Below are positions 1 to 7,443 of a DNA stretch of 64,000 bases, in pieces. Under the pieces are notes generated by a model. The model was given only the letters and a program-made list of their open reading frames with translations, ran no database searches and was not told the origin of the DNA. The translations under genes and the position numbers were made by a program. Origin of the DNA: Chloroflexota bacterium (lineage in GTDB: Bacteria > Chloroflexota > Anaerolineae > B4-G1 > SLSP01). Location of the stretch: positions 1 to 64,000 of the forward strand of contig JAIOAX010000018.1 in NCBI GenBank assembly GCA_019873645.1, in the 5' to 3' direction. Each line of letters starts with the position of its first letter. Position 1 is the first letter of the stretch.

Positions 1-63
1 ACTCTGCTCCAATTCGCTCACGGGCAACTTGTCCAAAATGGCTTTTGCGGTTATATCTAGCAT
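1..63 (-). CDS. N-terminal edge of a minus-strand gene (partial)
   Basis: Reading leftward from an ATG at 63 gives an open frame to the window edge starting MLDITAKAILDKLPVSELEQ. An AGGAG sequence lies about 6 nt upstream of this ATG. Only 21 codons are visible, too few to assign a family. The divergent arrangement with the GNAT remnant at 111 leaves a spacer of about 47 bp. Confidence 0.4.
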   Translation of the reverse strand, partial: MLDITAKAILDKLPVSELEQS

Positions 64-110
64 GGCTTCATCTCCTGGTTGAGTTTTGGTTGTGCTAACT
101 CAAGCTTACC

Positions 111-734
111 ATGGAGATGAAGCTTTTTCCAGTCTCTCTGGAGTTATGGGTAATCACCAGTATCGAGCGGATTGCCGAATATGTCCAACGTCGCTATAAT
201 GGGCGGTGTCGCATTCGCCTCGGCCGGTTGGATGATCTGGAGGGTGAATTGGAGGTCGCGCGCGACATCTATAACCGCAGTCTGGCAACGCTGCCCATTT
301 TCACGCCGGAGCGCAAGGAGGAATGGCGGCGCATGGCGCTGACCATCCGCCCGCTTTTGGATCCAGAGCTTGCGCCGTTTGTCGAAATAGATGGGGTTGC
401 GGTGGGATTTGGATTGGCGCTGCCCGATATCAATCAGGCGCTGTGGCATTGTAATGGTCTGCGCGCGCCGTGGGAGTATCTCAAACTGTGGTGGTACAGC
501 CGCCATCTCCCTGGCGTCAGCTTTAAGATTATGGCGCTGCTGCCTGAGTACCGGGAACAGGGGTTGGATGCCCTGATTTACAATCATATCGCTCAGGTCT
601 GTTTTCGCAGAGGGTATCGTTGGGTGGATATGTCGCTCACCGGCGACGATAACCCGATGACCAATAAGCTGGCGCAACGCAGTGGTGCGGTCGTGGATAA
701 GCGGTATCGCCTCTATGAGCTGGTGCTCGAATAG
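111..734 (+). CDS. GNAT-family N-acetyltransferase, C-terminal half (probably N-truncated)
   Basis: The 207 residues resemble the C-terminal half of bacterial GNAT proteins of the YghO-like type, which are usually about 370 residues. Visible parts are RIAEYVQRRYN near residue 21, the core strand FVEIDGVAVGFGLALPD, and the acetyl-CoA loop region MALLPEYREQGLDAL followed by the ASLEDN-like segment MSLTGDDNPMTNKL. The first 19 residues do not look like the family and no ribosome binding site precedes the ATG. A minus-strand gene begins 48 bp upstream, so the missing half cannot be nearby. I infer a truncated remnant that could still fold as a GNAT core; activity is doubtful. Confidence 0.6.
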   Translation: MEMKLFPVSLELWVITSIERIAEYVQRRYNGRCRIRLGRLDDLEGELEVARDIYNRSLATLPIFTPERKEEWRRMALTIRPLLDPELAPFVEIDGVAVGFGLALPDINQALWHCNGLRAPWEYLKLWWYSRHLPGVSFKIMALLPEYREQGLDALIYNHIAQVCFRRGYRWVDMSLTGDDNPMTNKLAQRSGAVVDKRYRLYELVLE

Positions 735-869
735 ACAAATCAGCGAATGAGAGAATCGGCGAATGGGCGAATGAGAGAATCGGCGAATGGGCGAATGAGA
801 GAATCGGCGAATGGGCGAATGAGAGAATCGGCGAATGGGCGAATGAGAGAATGGGCGAATCGGCGAAGC
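735..869 (+). repeat. Family A tandem repeat: 24-bp unit made of three GAATnnnn 8-mers
   Basis: Starting right after the GNAT stop codon, the unit GAATCGGC-GAATGGGC-GAATGAGA recurs about four to five times, ending in degenerate copies near 865. Every sub-unit is an 8-mer beginning GAAT. The same GAATCGGC/GATTCGCT words occur in the opposite orientation near 18880, 43400 and 53290, so this is one copy of a dispersed family and not an isolated microsatellite. Confidence 0.85.
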
Positions 870-908
870 GGTGGGGCGCATGGGCAATGCAGATACTATT
901 CCGAAAAC

Positions 909-986
909 GATCAGCGGATTAAGCAGATTGAGCAGATTTATGCGACAGTTGAAAGCTAATCCGTTTCATCCGTTAAATGAATCTAC
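909..986. repeat. Family H repeat (AGCAGATT / AATCCGTT units)
   Basis: The spacer carries AGCGGATTAAGCAGATTGAG followed by CTAATCCGTTTCATCCGTTAA. The first word string recurs almost exactly at 9968-9991 upstream of phoB, and related AACGGATTGAACGGATTC occurs at 48482. No coding potential is apparent. Confidence 0.65.
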
Positions 987-1004
987 TGAAAAAACTAAAA
1001 AACC

Positions 1005-1137
1005 TCACCGCAGAGTCGCGGAGGGCGCAAAGATTTTTATGTCTTGTTCAATAAAATTAAGTCTCTCGCGTTTTATTAGTAATTTTATTGATATAAACCT
1101 GAATTTTTCTCTGCGTTCTTTGCGTCTCTGCGGTGAA
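1005..1137. repeat. Family E inverted repeat (CACCGCAGAGxCGC...)
   Basis: An arm CACCGCAGAGTCGCGGAGG at about 1005 is answered by the near reverse complement CTTTGCGTCTCTGCGGTG at about 1118, enclosing an AT-rich stretch. A related copy lies at 34074-34160 before the intein-bearing dehydrogenase gene. Repeats of this word type are common in bacterial spacers. Together with the two preceding repeats it fills the 473-bp gap between the GNAT remnant and the transporter; I see no gene there. Confidence 0.7.
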
Positions 1138-1207
1138 TTGGACTTTTTTCAGGAGAGTCGTTAAATCCGTTGACATGCATTTTCATCCTGGGTGGAGCGC
1201 GTGGCTC

Positions 1208-2644
1208 ATGATGTCTGCTGAAAAACTCACGTTCTGGCAAAAGGCCGCCTACGGTATCGGCGACCTGGGCAGCTCTGTAGGGCCGGGGACGATCATCCCC
1301 TTTTGGTACACCATCTTCCTCACCGACATCGTGCGTATGGATTTGAAGCTGGTGAGCCTTTTCTGGCTGCTCGTCACTTTATGGGATGCGGTCAACGATC
1401 CGCTCTTTGGCTTTCTTTCGGATCACACCCGCACGCGCTGGGGACGCCGGCGCCCCTATCTGTTGTTCGGCGCGGTCCCTTTCGGCGTGTTCTTCGCGTT
1501 GCTGTGGGCCATCCCGCCGACGCAGAATCAGCTATTCCTCTTCACGTATTACACTCTCATGTACATTCTCTACGAAGGGGCGGCGACTGCGATCGGTTGT
1601 CCTTACAGTGCGCTGATGCCGGAGCTGACCCTGGACCCCGATGAGCGTACCTCGCTGGTGACGTATCGGATGGCGGTTTCCATCGGCGCGGGACTGGCGG
1701 CGCCGTTGCTCTTGGGACTGGTCATCTTTCCGATGTTCCCCGCGCGTTCGGCGCAAGCGTATCAGACCATCGGCGTGGTCAGCGGCCTGTCGTTTATCCC
1801 GCCGCTGTTGATCACGTTTTTCGGCACCCGCGAGCGCGCCGAATTCCAGACCGAGAAGCCGCTGCCGTTGCGCGAGGCGCTCGGTTTCGTGGCGCGCAAC
1901 CGCATCTTCTGGTATGTCCTGGCGTTGCGGATTCTCAGTTGGATGCCGGTGGCAATCGTGCAGGCGGTGTTTGCTTATTATCTGATCTATTGGGCCGGGA
2001 TGACGGAAGATGAAACCTCTATCGTACAAGGGGTGATTCTCGCGGCGGCGATGCTGTGTTTGCCGGTTGTGGACTGGCTGACGAAGCGTATGGAGAAGAA
2101 GAGTGTCTACATTGTGACGACGGCGACCTGGTTGCTGGTGATGCTGGCCCTGTTGCCGGTGCCGCAGGGTGCGAAAGTTCCCCTTTATGTCATCGCGGCG
2201 CTGGCCGGATTGGGCGTAGCGGCAGCGCATGTGATTCCCAATGCCATCACCCCCGATGCGATGGAGGTGGATGAGCTGGTGAGCGGACGCAGACAGGAGG
2301 GCGCCTATTCCGGCGTCATCGTCTTCATTGATAAGCTGGCGCGGATGGTGGTGCTGGCCTTGTTACCTGTTGTGCTGCGTTGGGCGCACTATGTGCAGCC
2401 CACCGACGGCAATCCTTTTCCCACGCAACCGACTTCGGCCTTGACGGCGCTGCGTATCTTCGTTTCGGTCGTGCCTGCTCTTATCCTGGGCCTCTCCATT
2501 GTCATCGCTTACTTCTATCCCATCACCCGCGTCAAGTACGTTGAAATCCAACGTGAACTTGCCGAGCGGCGGGCCAACAAAGGTCAACGGATTTTTGACC
2601 ACGAATCTTCACGAATGGACACGAATCTTGATTGCTATTCGTGA
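1208..2644 (+). CDS. GPH-family (glycoside-pentoside-hexuronide) sugar:cation symporter, MFS
   Basis: A polytopic membrane protein of about 478 residues with roughly 12 hydrophobic segments. The N-terminal region carries the GPH signature LWDAVNDPLFGFLSDHTRTR followed by WGRRRPY, the cytoplasmic loop 2-3 motif of melibiose carrier-like proteins. It likely imports an oligosaccharide or glycoside with H+ or Na+. I choose ATG 1208 (or 1211) because MMSAEKLTFWQKAAYGIGDL matches the usual family start; an in-frame extension to 1133 runs into repeat DNA. The last 15 or so residues, after RANKGQRIF, are encoded by the family D repeat, which also provides the stop codon. The sugar-phosphate aldolase downstream suggests a carbohydrate-use unit. 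Confidence 0.88.
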   Translation: MMSAEKLTFWQKAAYGIGDLGSSVGPGTIIPFWYTIFLTDIVRMDLKLVSLFWLLVTLWDAVNDPLFGFLSDHTRTRWGRRRPYLLFGAVPFGVFFALLWAIPPTQNQLFLFTYYTLMYILYEGAATAIGCPYSALMPELTLDPDERTSLVTYRMAVSIGAGLAAPLLLGLVIFPMFPARSAQAYQTIGVVSGLSFIPPLLITFFGTRERAEFQTEKPLPLREALGFVARNRIFWYVLALRILSWMPVAIVQAVFAYYLIYWAGMTEDETSIVQGVILAAAMLCLPVVDWLTKRMEKKSVYIVTTATWLLVMLALLPVPQGAKVPLYVIAALAGLGVAAAHVIPNAITPDAMEVDELVSGRRQEGAYSGVIVFIDKLARMVVLALLPVVLRWAHYVQPTDGNPFPTQPTSALTALRIFVSVVPALILGLSIVIAYFYPITRVKYVEIQRELAERRANKGQRIFDHESSRMDTNLDCYS

Positions 2645-2745
2645 AGATTCGTGTGGATTCGTGGTTTTATCCACGAACCAGCCAAAGTGATCAAGAATGA
2701 ATAATTGCTATTCGTGAAGATTCGTGTGGATTCGTGGTTTAATCT
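2596..2745. repeat. Family D repeat (CACGAATC / GATTCGTG units), two inverted blocks
   Basis: Units such as CCACGAATCTTCACGAATGG are followed by inverted units GTGAAGATTCGTGTGGATTC, and the inverted block is present twice (about 2637-2665 and 2708-2742). The repeat overlaps the 3' end of the symporter gene and supplies its stop. A second copy lies at 54218-54292 upstream of proS. The arms can fold into imperfect hairpins. Confidence 0.85.
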
Positions 2746-2760
2746 GTAAGGAGGTGTACG

Positions 2761-3426
2761 ATGGCTTTGATCTTTTTGGATACGGCAAACATCGAGGAGA
2801 TCCGCGAGGCGGCGGCGTGGGGAGTCCTGGACGGCGTGACGACGAATCCTACGCTGATGTTCAAAGCCGGGACTGCCAATCGCAAGGAGCAGACGCTCAA
2901 GATTGTGGACATCGTCCACGGGCCGGTGAGCGCCGAGGTGATCAGCACCGACGCCGCCGGGATGATCGAAGAGGCGCGGGAGATTCTCTCGTGGTCGGAC
3001 TACGTCTATGTGAAAATCCCCACCATCCCGGAAGGTCTCAAGGCGATGCGTGAAATCTCCCGTTGGCCCAACGGCCGCATCAATGCGACGCTCATCTTCT
3101 CCGCCAATCAGGCGTTCCTGGCAGCGAAGGCCGGCGCGAGCTATGCCTCGATCTTTTTGGGGCGGCTGGATGACGCCGGGCTGGACGGCATGGAAGTGGT
3201 GCGGCAGACGCGCCAGATTTTCGACAACTACGGCTTTTCCTGCCAGGTACTGGCGGCCAGCATCCGCCACACACTGCACGTCACCCAGGCACTGCTGGCC
3301 GGGGCGGACATTCTCACAATGCCTTTCCCGGTCCTGAAAACGATGATGCACAGCCCCTTCACCGATGTTGGCTTGCAGCGCTTCCTGGAAGATTGGGCTA
3401 AGATTGCGGGGAAGAGTAAGGAGTAA
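2761..3426 (+). CDS. Transaldolase / fructose-6-phosphate aldolase family protein
   Basis: A short 221-residue class I aldolase of the TalC/Fsa type, acting in the cytoplasm on ketose phosphates. Visible motifs are DTANIEEI (Asp7), GVTTNPTL (Asn29), the Schiff-base lysine in YVKIP (Lys85), NATLIFSANQAFLAAKAGA and VLAASIRH. Length and motifs match the small transaldolase subfamily. An AAGGAGGTG lies just upstream of the ATG. Whether it is a true transaldolase or a fructose-6-phosphate aldolase cannot be decided by eye. It follows a sugar symporter. The stop codon lies within the first unit of a family B repeat. Confidence 0.9.
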   Translation: MALIFLDTANIEEIREAAAWGVLDGVTTNPTLMFKAGTANRKEQTLKIVDIVHGPVSAEVISTDAAGMIEEAREILSWSDYVYVKIPTIPEGLKAMREISRWPNGRINATLIFSANQAFLAAKAGASYASIFLGRLDDAGLDGMEVVRQTRQIFDNYGFSCQVLAASIRHTLHVTQALLAGADILTMPFPVLKTMMHSPFTDVGLQRFLEDWAKIAGKSKE

Positions 3427-3546
3427 AACGTAAAGAGTAAAACGTAAAGAGTAAAGAGTAAAACGTAAATTCCTCACGTTATTACGTTTTACGTTTCACG
3501 TTTCACGTTATTACGTTTTACGTTTTTACGTTTTACGTTTCACGTT
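3427..3546. repeat. Family B repeat (ACGTAAAG / CTTTACGT, ACGTTTTACGTTTCACG)
   Basis: Direct units GAGTAAAACGTAAA are followed, after about 40 bp, by inverted units TTACGTTTTACGTTTCACG, filling the spacer between two convergent genes. Other copies are at 22488, 24300 and, in frame within a gene, at 43275. The two halves can form long imperfect hairpins that may act as a terminator for both convergent genes. Confidence 0.85.
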
Positions 3547-3547
3547 G

Positions 3548-4624
3548 CTACAGCACGACATTCAGGTCCAACCCCCGTGCGGCGGCGCGGGCGACCATCC
3601 AATCGTGATTTGTCTCCGGCGGCGGCAGGATTTCTGCGTCGGGGCGACGCACCATGCGCAGCGCGCCGACCGGGCAGGCAAGGGTGCAGACGCCGCAACC
3701 CACGCAGCGCTGCGCCTCCACGTGGGCGATGCCATCCACGCTCAGTGCGCCGAACTGGCATTTTGCGACGCACGCGCCGCAGCCGATACATGCCTCCGCA
3801 GCTACCTGATTGACAAACGCCGACCGTGCGATGACGTTTGCCAGTCCCAAGTCCACCATTCCCCGCAAAACGCCGCAGGCGCAGGTGCAGCAATTGCAGA
3901 TGTACCACAGTCCCCGCTGATTGTTGCTGACCGAGTGGACCAGGCCTGCCTCGGCGGCGCGGCGCAGGGTCGCCATAGCTTCTTCCTGGGTGAGAGCGCG
4001 CACTGTCGTGGAGTGATCGAACGCGCCGGGCGTGTCGCTGAAAATCATGCATACGTCTACGGGATGCTGGCAAGGTTGCCCGATGAGCGCCTGTTGCTTG
4101 CGGCACAGGCAATCCAGCACCCCCCACGCTTTGGCTGCGGCGACGATCTCGGCGGCGCTCTCAAAGGGACGCACTTCCATATCCGCCCGCACGCTTTGCT
4201 CGACCGGCACGACGCGATGGATTTGCGGCGTGATGGTGAGCATTTGTCCGAAGGCTTTGTGGTAGTAGTCCTCGAACTGGCGCGCGAATTCGGCATCAAT
4301 GGTCTGTACCTGCATCTCGTAGATGCCGACGGCAAACGGCATTAACCCATAAGCCAGCCCCTCATCCGTCCGCCCGGCTGCGATCAGGCCGCGGCGCGCC
4401 ATCTCTTTGAGTTGCTTGCGCAGCGTGGCGACGTCTCCCCCGATGCGCGCTGCGATCTGGGCCGGCGTTTCAAGCGTCAGCCGCAACTGCGCGGCCAGCG
4501 CCGCTTCTTCCGGCGCGAAGATCAGGGCTAACAGGCGTAATTCCGCGCCATCCTCGGTCGGCGGGAAGCCGTTGGGGAGGGCATCCAGACGCTCGGCCAG
4601 CAATTTGTAAGGATCGCTATCCAT
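3548..4624 (-). CDS. Winged-helix / double [4Fe-4S] ferredoxin-type protein
   Basis: About 358 residues. The N-terminal third has a helix-turn-helix-like section (TPAQIAARIGGDVATLRKQL, then ARRGLIAAGRTDEG) as in predicted Fe-S regulatory or oxidoreductase proteins. The C-terminus holds two ferredoxin motifs, CIGCGACVAKC and CVGCGVCTLAC followed by PVGAL, enough for two [4Fe-4S] clusters, preceded by a further Cys-rich CNCCTCAC. ATG 4624 has AGGAAAC upstream and starts MDSDPYKLL; the open frame extends 14 codons further. It lies 11 bp after the V4R gene, on the same strand, so the two probably form an operon. Substrate or partner is unknown. Confidence 0.8.
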   Translation of the reverse strand: MDSDPYKLLAERLDALPNGFPPTEDGAELRLLALIFAPEEAALAAQLRLTLETPAQIAARIGGDVATLRKQLKEMARRGLIAAGRTDEGLAYGLMPFAVGIYEMQVQTIDAEFARQFEDYYHKAFGQMLTITPQIHRVVPVEQSVRADMEVRPFESAAEIVAAAKAWGVLDCLCRKQQALIGQPCQHPVDVCMIFSDTPGAFDHSTTVRALTQEEAMATLRRAAEAGLVHSVSNNQRGLWYICNCCTCACGVLRGMVDLGLANVIARSAFVNQVAAEACIGCGACVAKCQFGALSVDGIAHVEAQRCVGCGVCTLACPVGALRMVRRPDAEILPPPETNHDWMVARAAARGLDLNVVL

Positions 4625-4635
4625 TGTTTCCTCTG

Positions 4636-5262
4636 TCAATCTGCTTTCAGGAACACAAACACACAACTGGCATCATGGTGCTCTTTGGCTGCCGCACAGG
4701 CGGCCTCTTCAACGTGATAATGATCCCCGGCGCCGACCCATTCCACCGCTTGTTGAAGGAAACCGACCATCCCGCCGCATATCGCTTCCGGCATACGTAA
4801 TTGTCCCCAGCAAAAGGGACACGGATTGACGATGTAGATGAATTGCTCTCCGGCTACCTGGAGCGTGCCATGCATGTCGCCTCCTGGATTGTCATGGGCG
4901 AGGACCTCGAGCACCGCTTTAACCCGCTGTACAGGCGGTTGCGCTTTGAATGGGGCGGTGTGGATGTCGAGAGCCTGGCTAAAGTGCGGTGTGAGTGCCG
5001 TGAACAACGCGCGCCCGGCCCGTTGCGCCATCGCCTGTCCGGCGCGCGGCCCGTAGACTTCCGACACCATCACGTTTAAGGCGCTGAGGTCGGCGAAATC
5101 CACTTCACAAGCTTCGTCGTACGGCGGCAATCCCTCAAGCCAGGCGTGGAGACCGGCGTGTTGTAGCACTTTCTCAAAGCCGAGGGGGCTGCTGATGCTG
5201 GCAATGACATCCAGATAGATGCGTGCGCGGTGGTTGGTCAAAAAATATTTTCCTCTCTCCAT
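4636..5262 (-). CDS. V4R-domain-like small-molecule sensor protein
   Basis: A 208-residue protein clearly paralogous to the product at 45931-46569: both share a YGPRxG motif, then RxGRxLF, a NPCPFCWGQ / DRCSMCWGR metal-site-like CxxC, and a C-terminal cysteine strand. This is the pattern of V4R (4-vinyl reductase) domains, which bind small hydrophobic ligands or metals in sensory proteins. It is cotranscribed with the HTH/Fe-S protein, which suggests a redox- or ligand-sensing module. The ligand is unknown. Start ATG has GGGAAGAGG upstream. Confidence 0.7.
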   Translation of the reverse strand: MERGKYFLTNHRARIYLDVIASISSPLGFEKVLQHAGLHAWLEGLPPYDEACEVDFADLSALNVMVSEVYGPRAGQAMAQRAGRALFTALTPHFSQALDIHTAPFKAQPPVQRVKAVLEVLAHDNPGGDMHGTLQVAGEQFIYIVNPCPFCWGQLRMPEAICGGMVGFLQQAVEWVGAGDHYHVEEAACAAAKEHHDASCVFVFLKAD

Positions 5263-5300
5263 GATCCTCTTCCCTTCAGTATAACTTTTGTGGCTTCAGC

Positions 5301-6251
5301 TTAGCCCAATGCTGCGTTTGTGTTTCCCTGAGAGCGCGCCATGGCTGCTGCACGGTAACGGCGTATCCAACGGCCCAGCGAATAGAGCAGCGTCCGTGGC
5401 ACCAGGCCGGAAAGCGACGCCAGCAAGTGGTACCCTGCGCCGGGCACCGAAATCACCTGCCCGGCGTCGAGATCACGCAAGGATTGGGTCACGACAGTTT
5501 CGGGTGCGAGCCATAGAAAATCCGGCACGCCCACTTCGTCAATGTGCCCGGTCTTCTGGAATTCGGTGCGGGTGAATCCCGGACAGAGCACTTGAACGCG
5601 CACACCGGTTCCATCCAGTTCTTGATAGAGCGCCTCACTGAAACCTTTGAGATACGCCTTGACGCCGCTGTAGGTCGCGCTGCCGGCGACCGGATAAAAC
5701 GCCGTCATCGAAGCCACATTGACGATTGCGCCGTGGTGGCGCGCCAGCATCCCCGGCAAAGCCGCGCGTGTCAGGCGTGTGGCTGCCGTGGCGTGGATGC
5801 GAATCATGGCGTCCTGGCTGGCAATCTCATTATCGGCGAACGCGCCTGCCGTCCCAAAACCGGCGTTGTTTACCAGGATATCGAGGGTATCGGTCTCCGC
5901 AATACGGGCTTCTACGCGGGCAATATCCGCGGCGTCTGTCAGATCGGCGACCAGTACCTCGGCTTGTACGGCATATTGCCGGGAAAGTTCTGCGGCCAGC
6001 GCCTGTAAGCGCGCTTCGCGGCGCGCGACCAGGATCACGTTGTAGCCCCGCCGGGCCAGTTGACGGGCGTAACATGCACCGATGCCGCTGGAGGCGCCGG
6101 TCACCAGCGCCGTGCGTGCGGCATGCGCCTGCCGGAACGGCGACAAGGCGATGGCGCGACGGCGCTGCCATACGGCGAATCCCAGTATGGCGCCGGCGGC
6201 CAGTCCCCAACGCACCCAGAGGTTTCGATGTGAACGGTTTGGGTCTTTCAT
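5301..6251 (-). CDS. Short-chain dehydrogenase/reductase with N-terminal membrane anchor
   Basis: About 316 residues. A hydrophobic segment (LAAGAILGFAVW) precedes a classical SDR domain: the nucleotide loop TGASSGIG, NNAG, the active-site serine region VNVASMTAF and YSGVKAYLKG with the catalytic Tyr and Lys. The anchor puts the domain at the membrane face. The product resembles SDRs acting on acyl or steroid-like substrates, but no substrate can be inferred. I choose ATG 6251 because CGGAGAA precedes it and an upstream ATG would overlap the kinase gene. It is the last gene of the phoB-phoR unit. Confidence 0.88.
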   Translation of the reverse strand: MKDPNRSHRNLWVRWGLAAGAILGFAVWQRRRAIALSPFRQAHAARTALVTGASSGIGACYARQLARRGYNVILVARREARLQALAAELSRQYAVQAEVLVADLTDAADIARVEARIAETDTLDILVNNAGFGTAGAFADNEIASQDAMIRIHATAATRLTRAALPGMLARHHGAIVNVASMTAFYPVAGSATYSGVKAYLKGFSEALYQELDGTGVRVQVLCPGFTRTEFQKTGHIDEVGVPDFLWLAPETVVTQSLRDLDAGQVISVPGAGYHLLASLSGLVPRTLLYSLGRWIRRYRAAAMARSQGNTNAALG

Positions 6252-6267
6252 GTGTGTTCTCCGGGGT

Positions 6268-7443
6268 TTACCTTGCCCCTTCATCCGCGGACGCTACAGG
6301 CAGGGTAAAACTGAAGGTGCTGCCCATCCCCACTGTGCTGACGACGCCCACTTCACCCCCTAGTTTCTCGACAATGTGCTTGACGATGGATAATCCCAGG
6401 CCATGACGATGGGATTGAACACTCCCGACTTTGTTGAATGCTTTGAATACATCGGGAAGATCCTGGGGGGCGATACCTGCACCATAGTCTTTCACCCAGA
6501 ATCGCGCGACCCCGTTGCTGTGGGGGGGCGCGGCAGCCAGAGGTAGGATTTCCCATCCCAGTTCAACGCGCGGTGTCGGCCCGCCGTATTTGATGGCGTT
6601 GCTGATATAGTTGACCCACACCTGCACGATCCACGGCGCATACCCGTAGACCATCGGCCAGGTCGGCGGGATGACCAGGTGCGCCTGATACTGTTGGATC
6701 AGAAACTGCAGATGGCGCAAGCTCTCTTGAACGGTCGTGCTCATATCCAGCGGTGAGCGTAGCACTTCTTGGGGGCGGATTTTGGCAAGCAGGAGCAAGT
6801 TACTGATCAGATCATCCATATCATGGACCGCCTGGACGATCTTCTGTAGATTCTTCAGGGCTTCTTCACGGGGGATGTTGTCGTATTCTAGCTGCAGGAC
6901 CTCTGCATAGCTCTGGATCGGGGTGAGGAGATGACGCAAATCATGGGCGACCATCTGAGAAAACAGGTCCAGGTCTGTATTGAGAGCGGCTAACTGGACA
7001 TTCAATTTTCGCAAAGCCAGCATATCGGCAAAACGCGCTCTGGCGATAATGATGGCATGTTCCAATTCTTGCCGGTTCACGGGCTTCACCAAATAGGCGG
7101 AGACGCCGGCCTTAGCCGCCGCTTCGACCAGTTCCTTGTCTTCATAGGCCGTGAGTACGACAATGGGGGTAGGGCAGGTTTCCTGGATGATTCGGCTGGC
7201 CTCAATACCGTCAACCTCGGGCAGACGCACGTCCATCACGAGCACATCCGGCTTCAGCGTTTGGGTCAGCGTGACTGCCTCACGCCCGTTTGTCGCTATC
7301 CCGGCTATGTCGCAGTTGTGCCTCTGCAACAGCTCCGCCAGCGTCTGCGCGGCCAGATATTCATCCTCGACGATAAGGACCCGGATGCGAGGCTCATCCG
7401 ATGGCGAGAAAGGATTTAAGACCTTTTTATCTGTTTTATTCAT
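6268..7443 (-). CDS. Receiver-histidine kinase hybrid (REC N-terminal, HisKA/HATPase C-terminal)
   Basis: About 391 residues. The N-terminal receiver shows VLIVEDEY, the phospho-acceptor in VLVMDVRLPEVDG and YLVKPVN. A HisKA region follows with the H-box MVAHDLRHLLTP, then an HATPase with NYISNAIKYGG (N box), DYGAGI (G1) and HGLGLSIVKHIVEKLGG (G2). No membrane segment is seen, so it is cytosolic and likely gets phosphate or input from a partner. ATG 7443 overlaps the phoR stop by 8 bases (ATGAATAA), indicating translational coupling. Its ATPase domain is closely similar to that of the kinase at 57523-59040. Confidence 0.88.
   Translation of the reverse strand: MNKTDKKVLNPFSPSDEPRIRVLIVEDEYLAAQTLAELLQRHNCDIAGIATNGREAVTLTQTLKPDVLVMDVRLPEVDGIEASRIIQETCPTPIVVLTAYEDKELVEAAAKAGVSAYLVKPVNRQELEHAIIIARARFADMLALRKLNVQLAALNTDLDLFSQMVAHDLRHLLTPIQSYAEVLQLEYDNIPREEALKNLQKIVQAVHDMDDLISNLLLLAKIRPQEVLRSPLDMSTTVQESLRHLQFLIQQYQAHLVIPPTWPMVYGYAPWIVQVWVNYISNAIKYGGPTPRVELGWEILPLAAAPPHSNGVARFWVKDYGAGIAPQDLPDVFKAFNKVGSVQSHRHGLGLSIVKHIVEKLGGEVGVVSTVGMGSTFSFTLPVASADEGAR

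Noticed and set aside
735-869. CRISPR array
   Set aside because: Units are contiguous with no unique spacers.
144-887. Long minus-strand frame over the GNAT remnant and tandem repeat
   Set aside because: Antisense shadow with repeat-coded N-terminus (SHSPIRRF units); the plus frame shows real family similarity.
747-959. Open frame with the peptide SANGRMRE repeated
   Set aside because: It is the translation of the family A tandem array, has no ribosome binding site and continues into other repeats.
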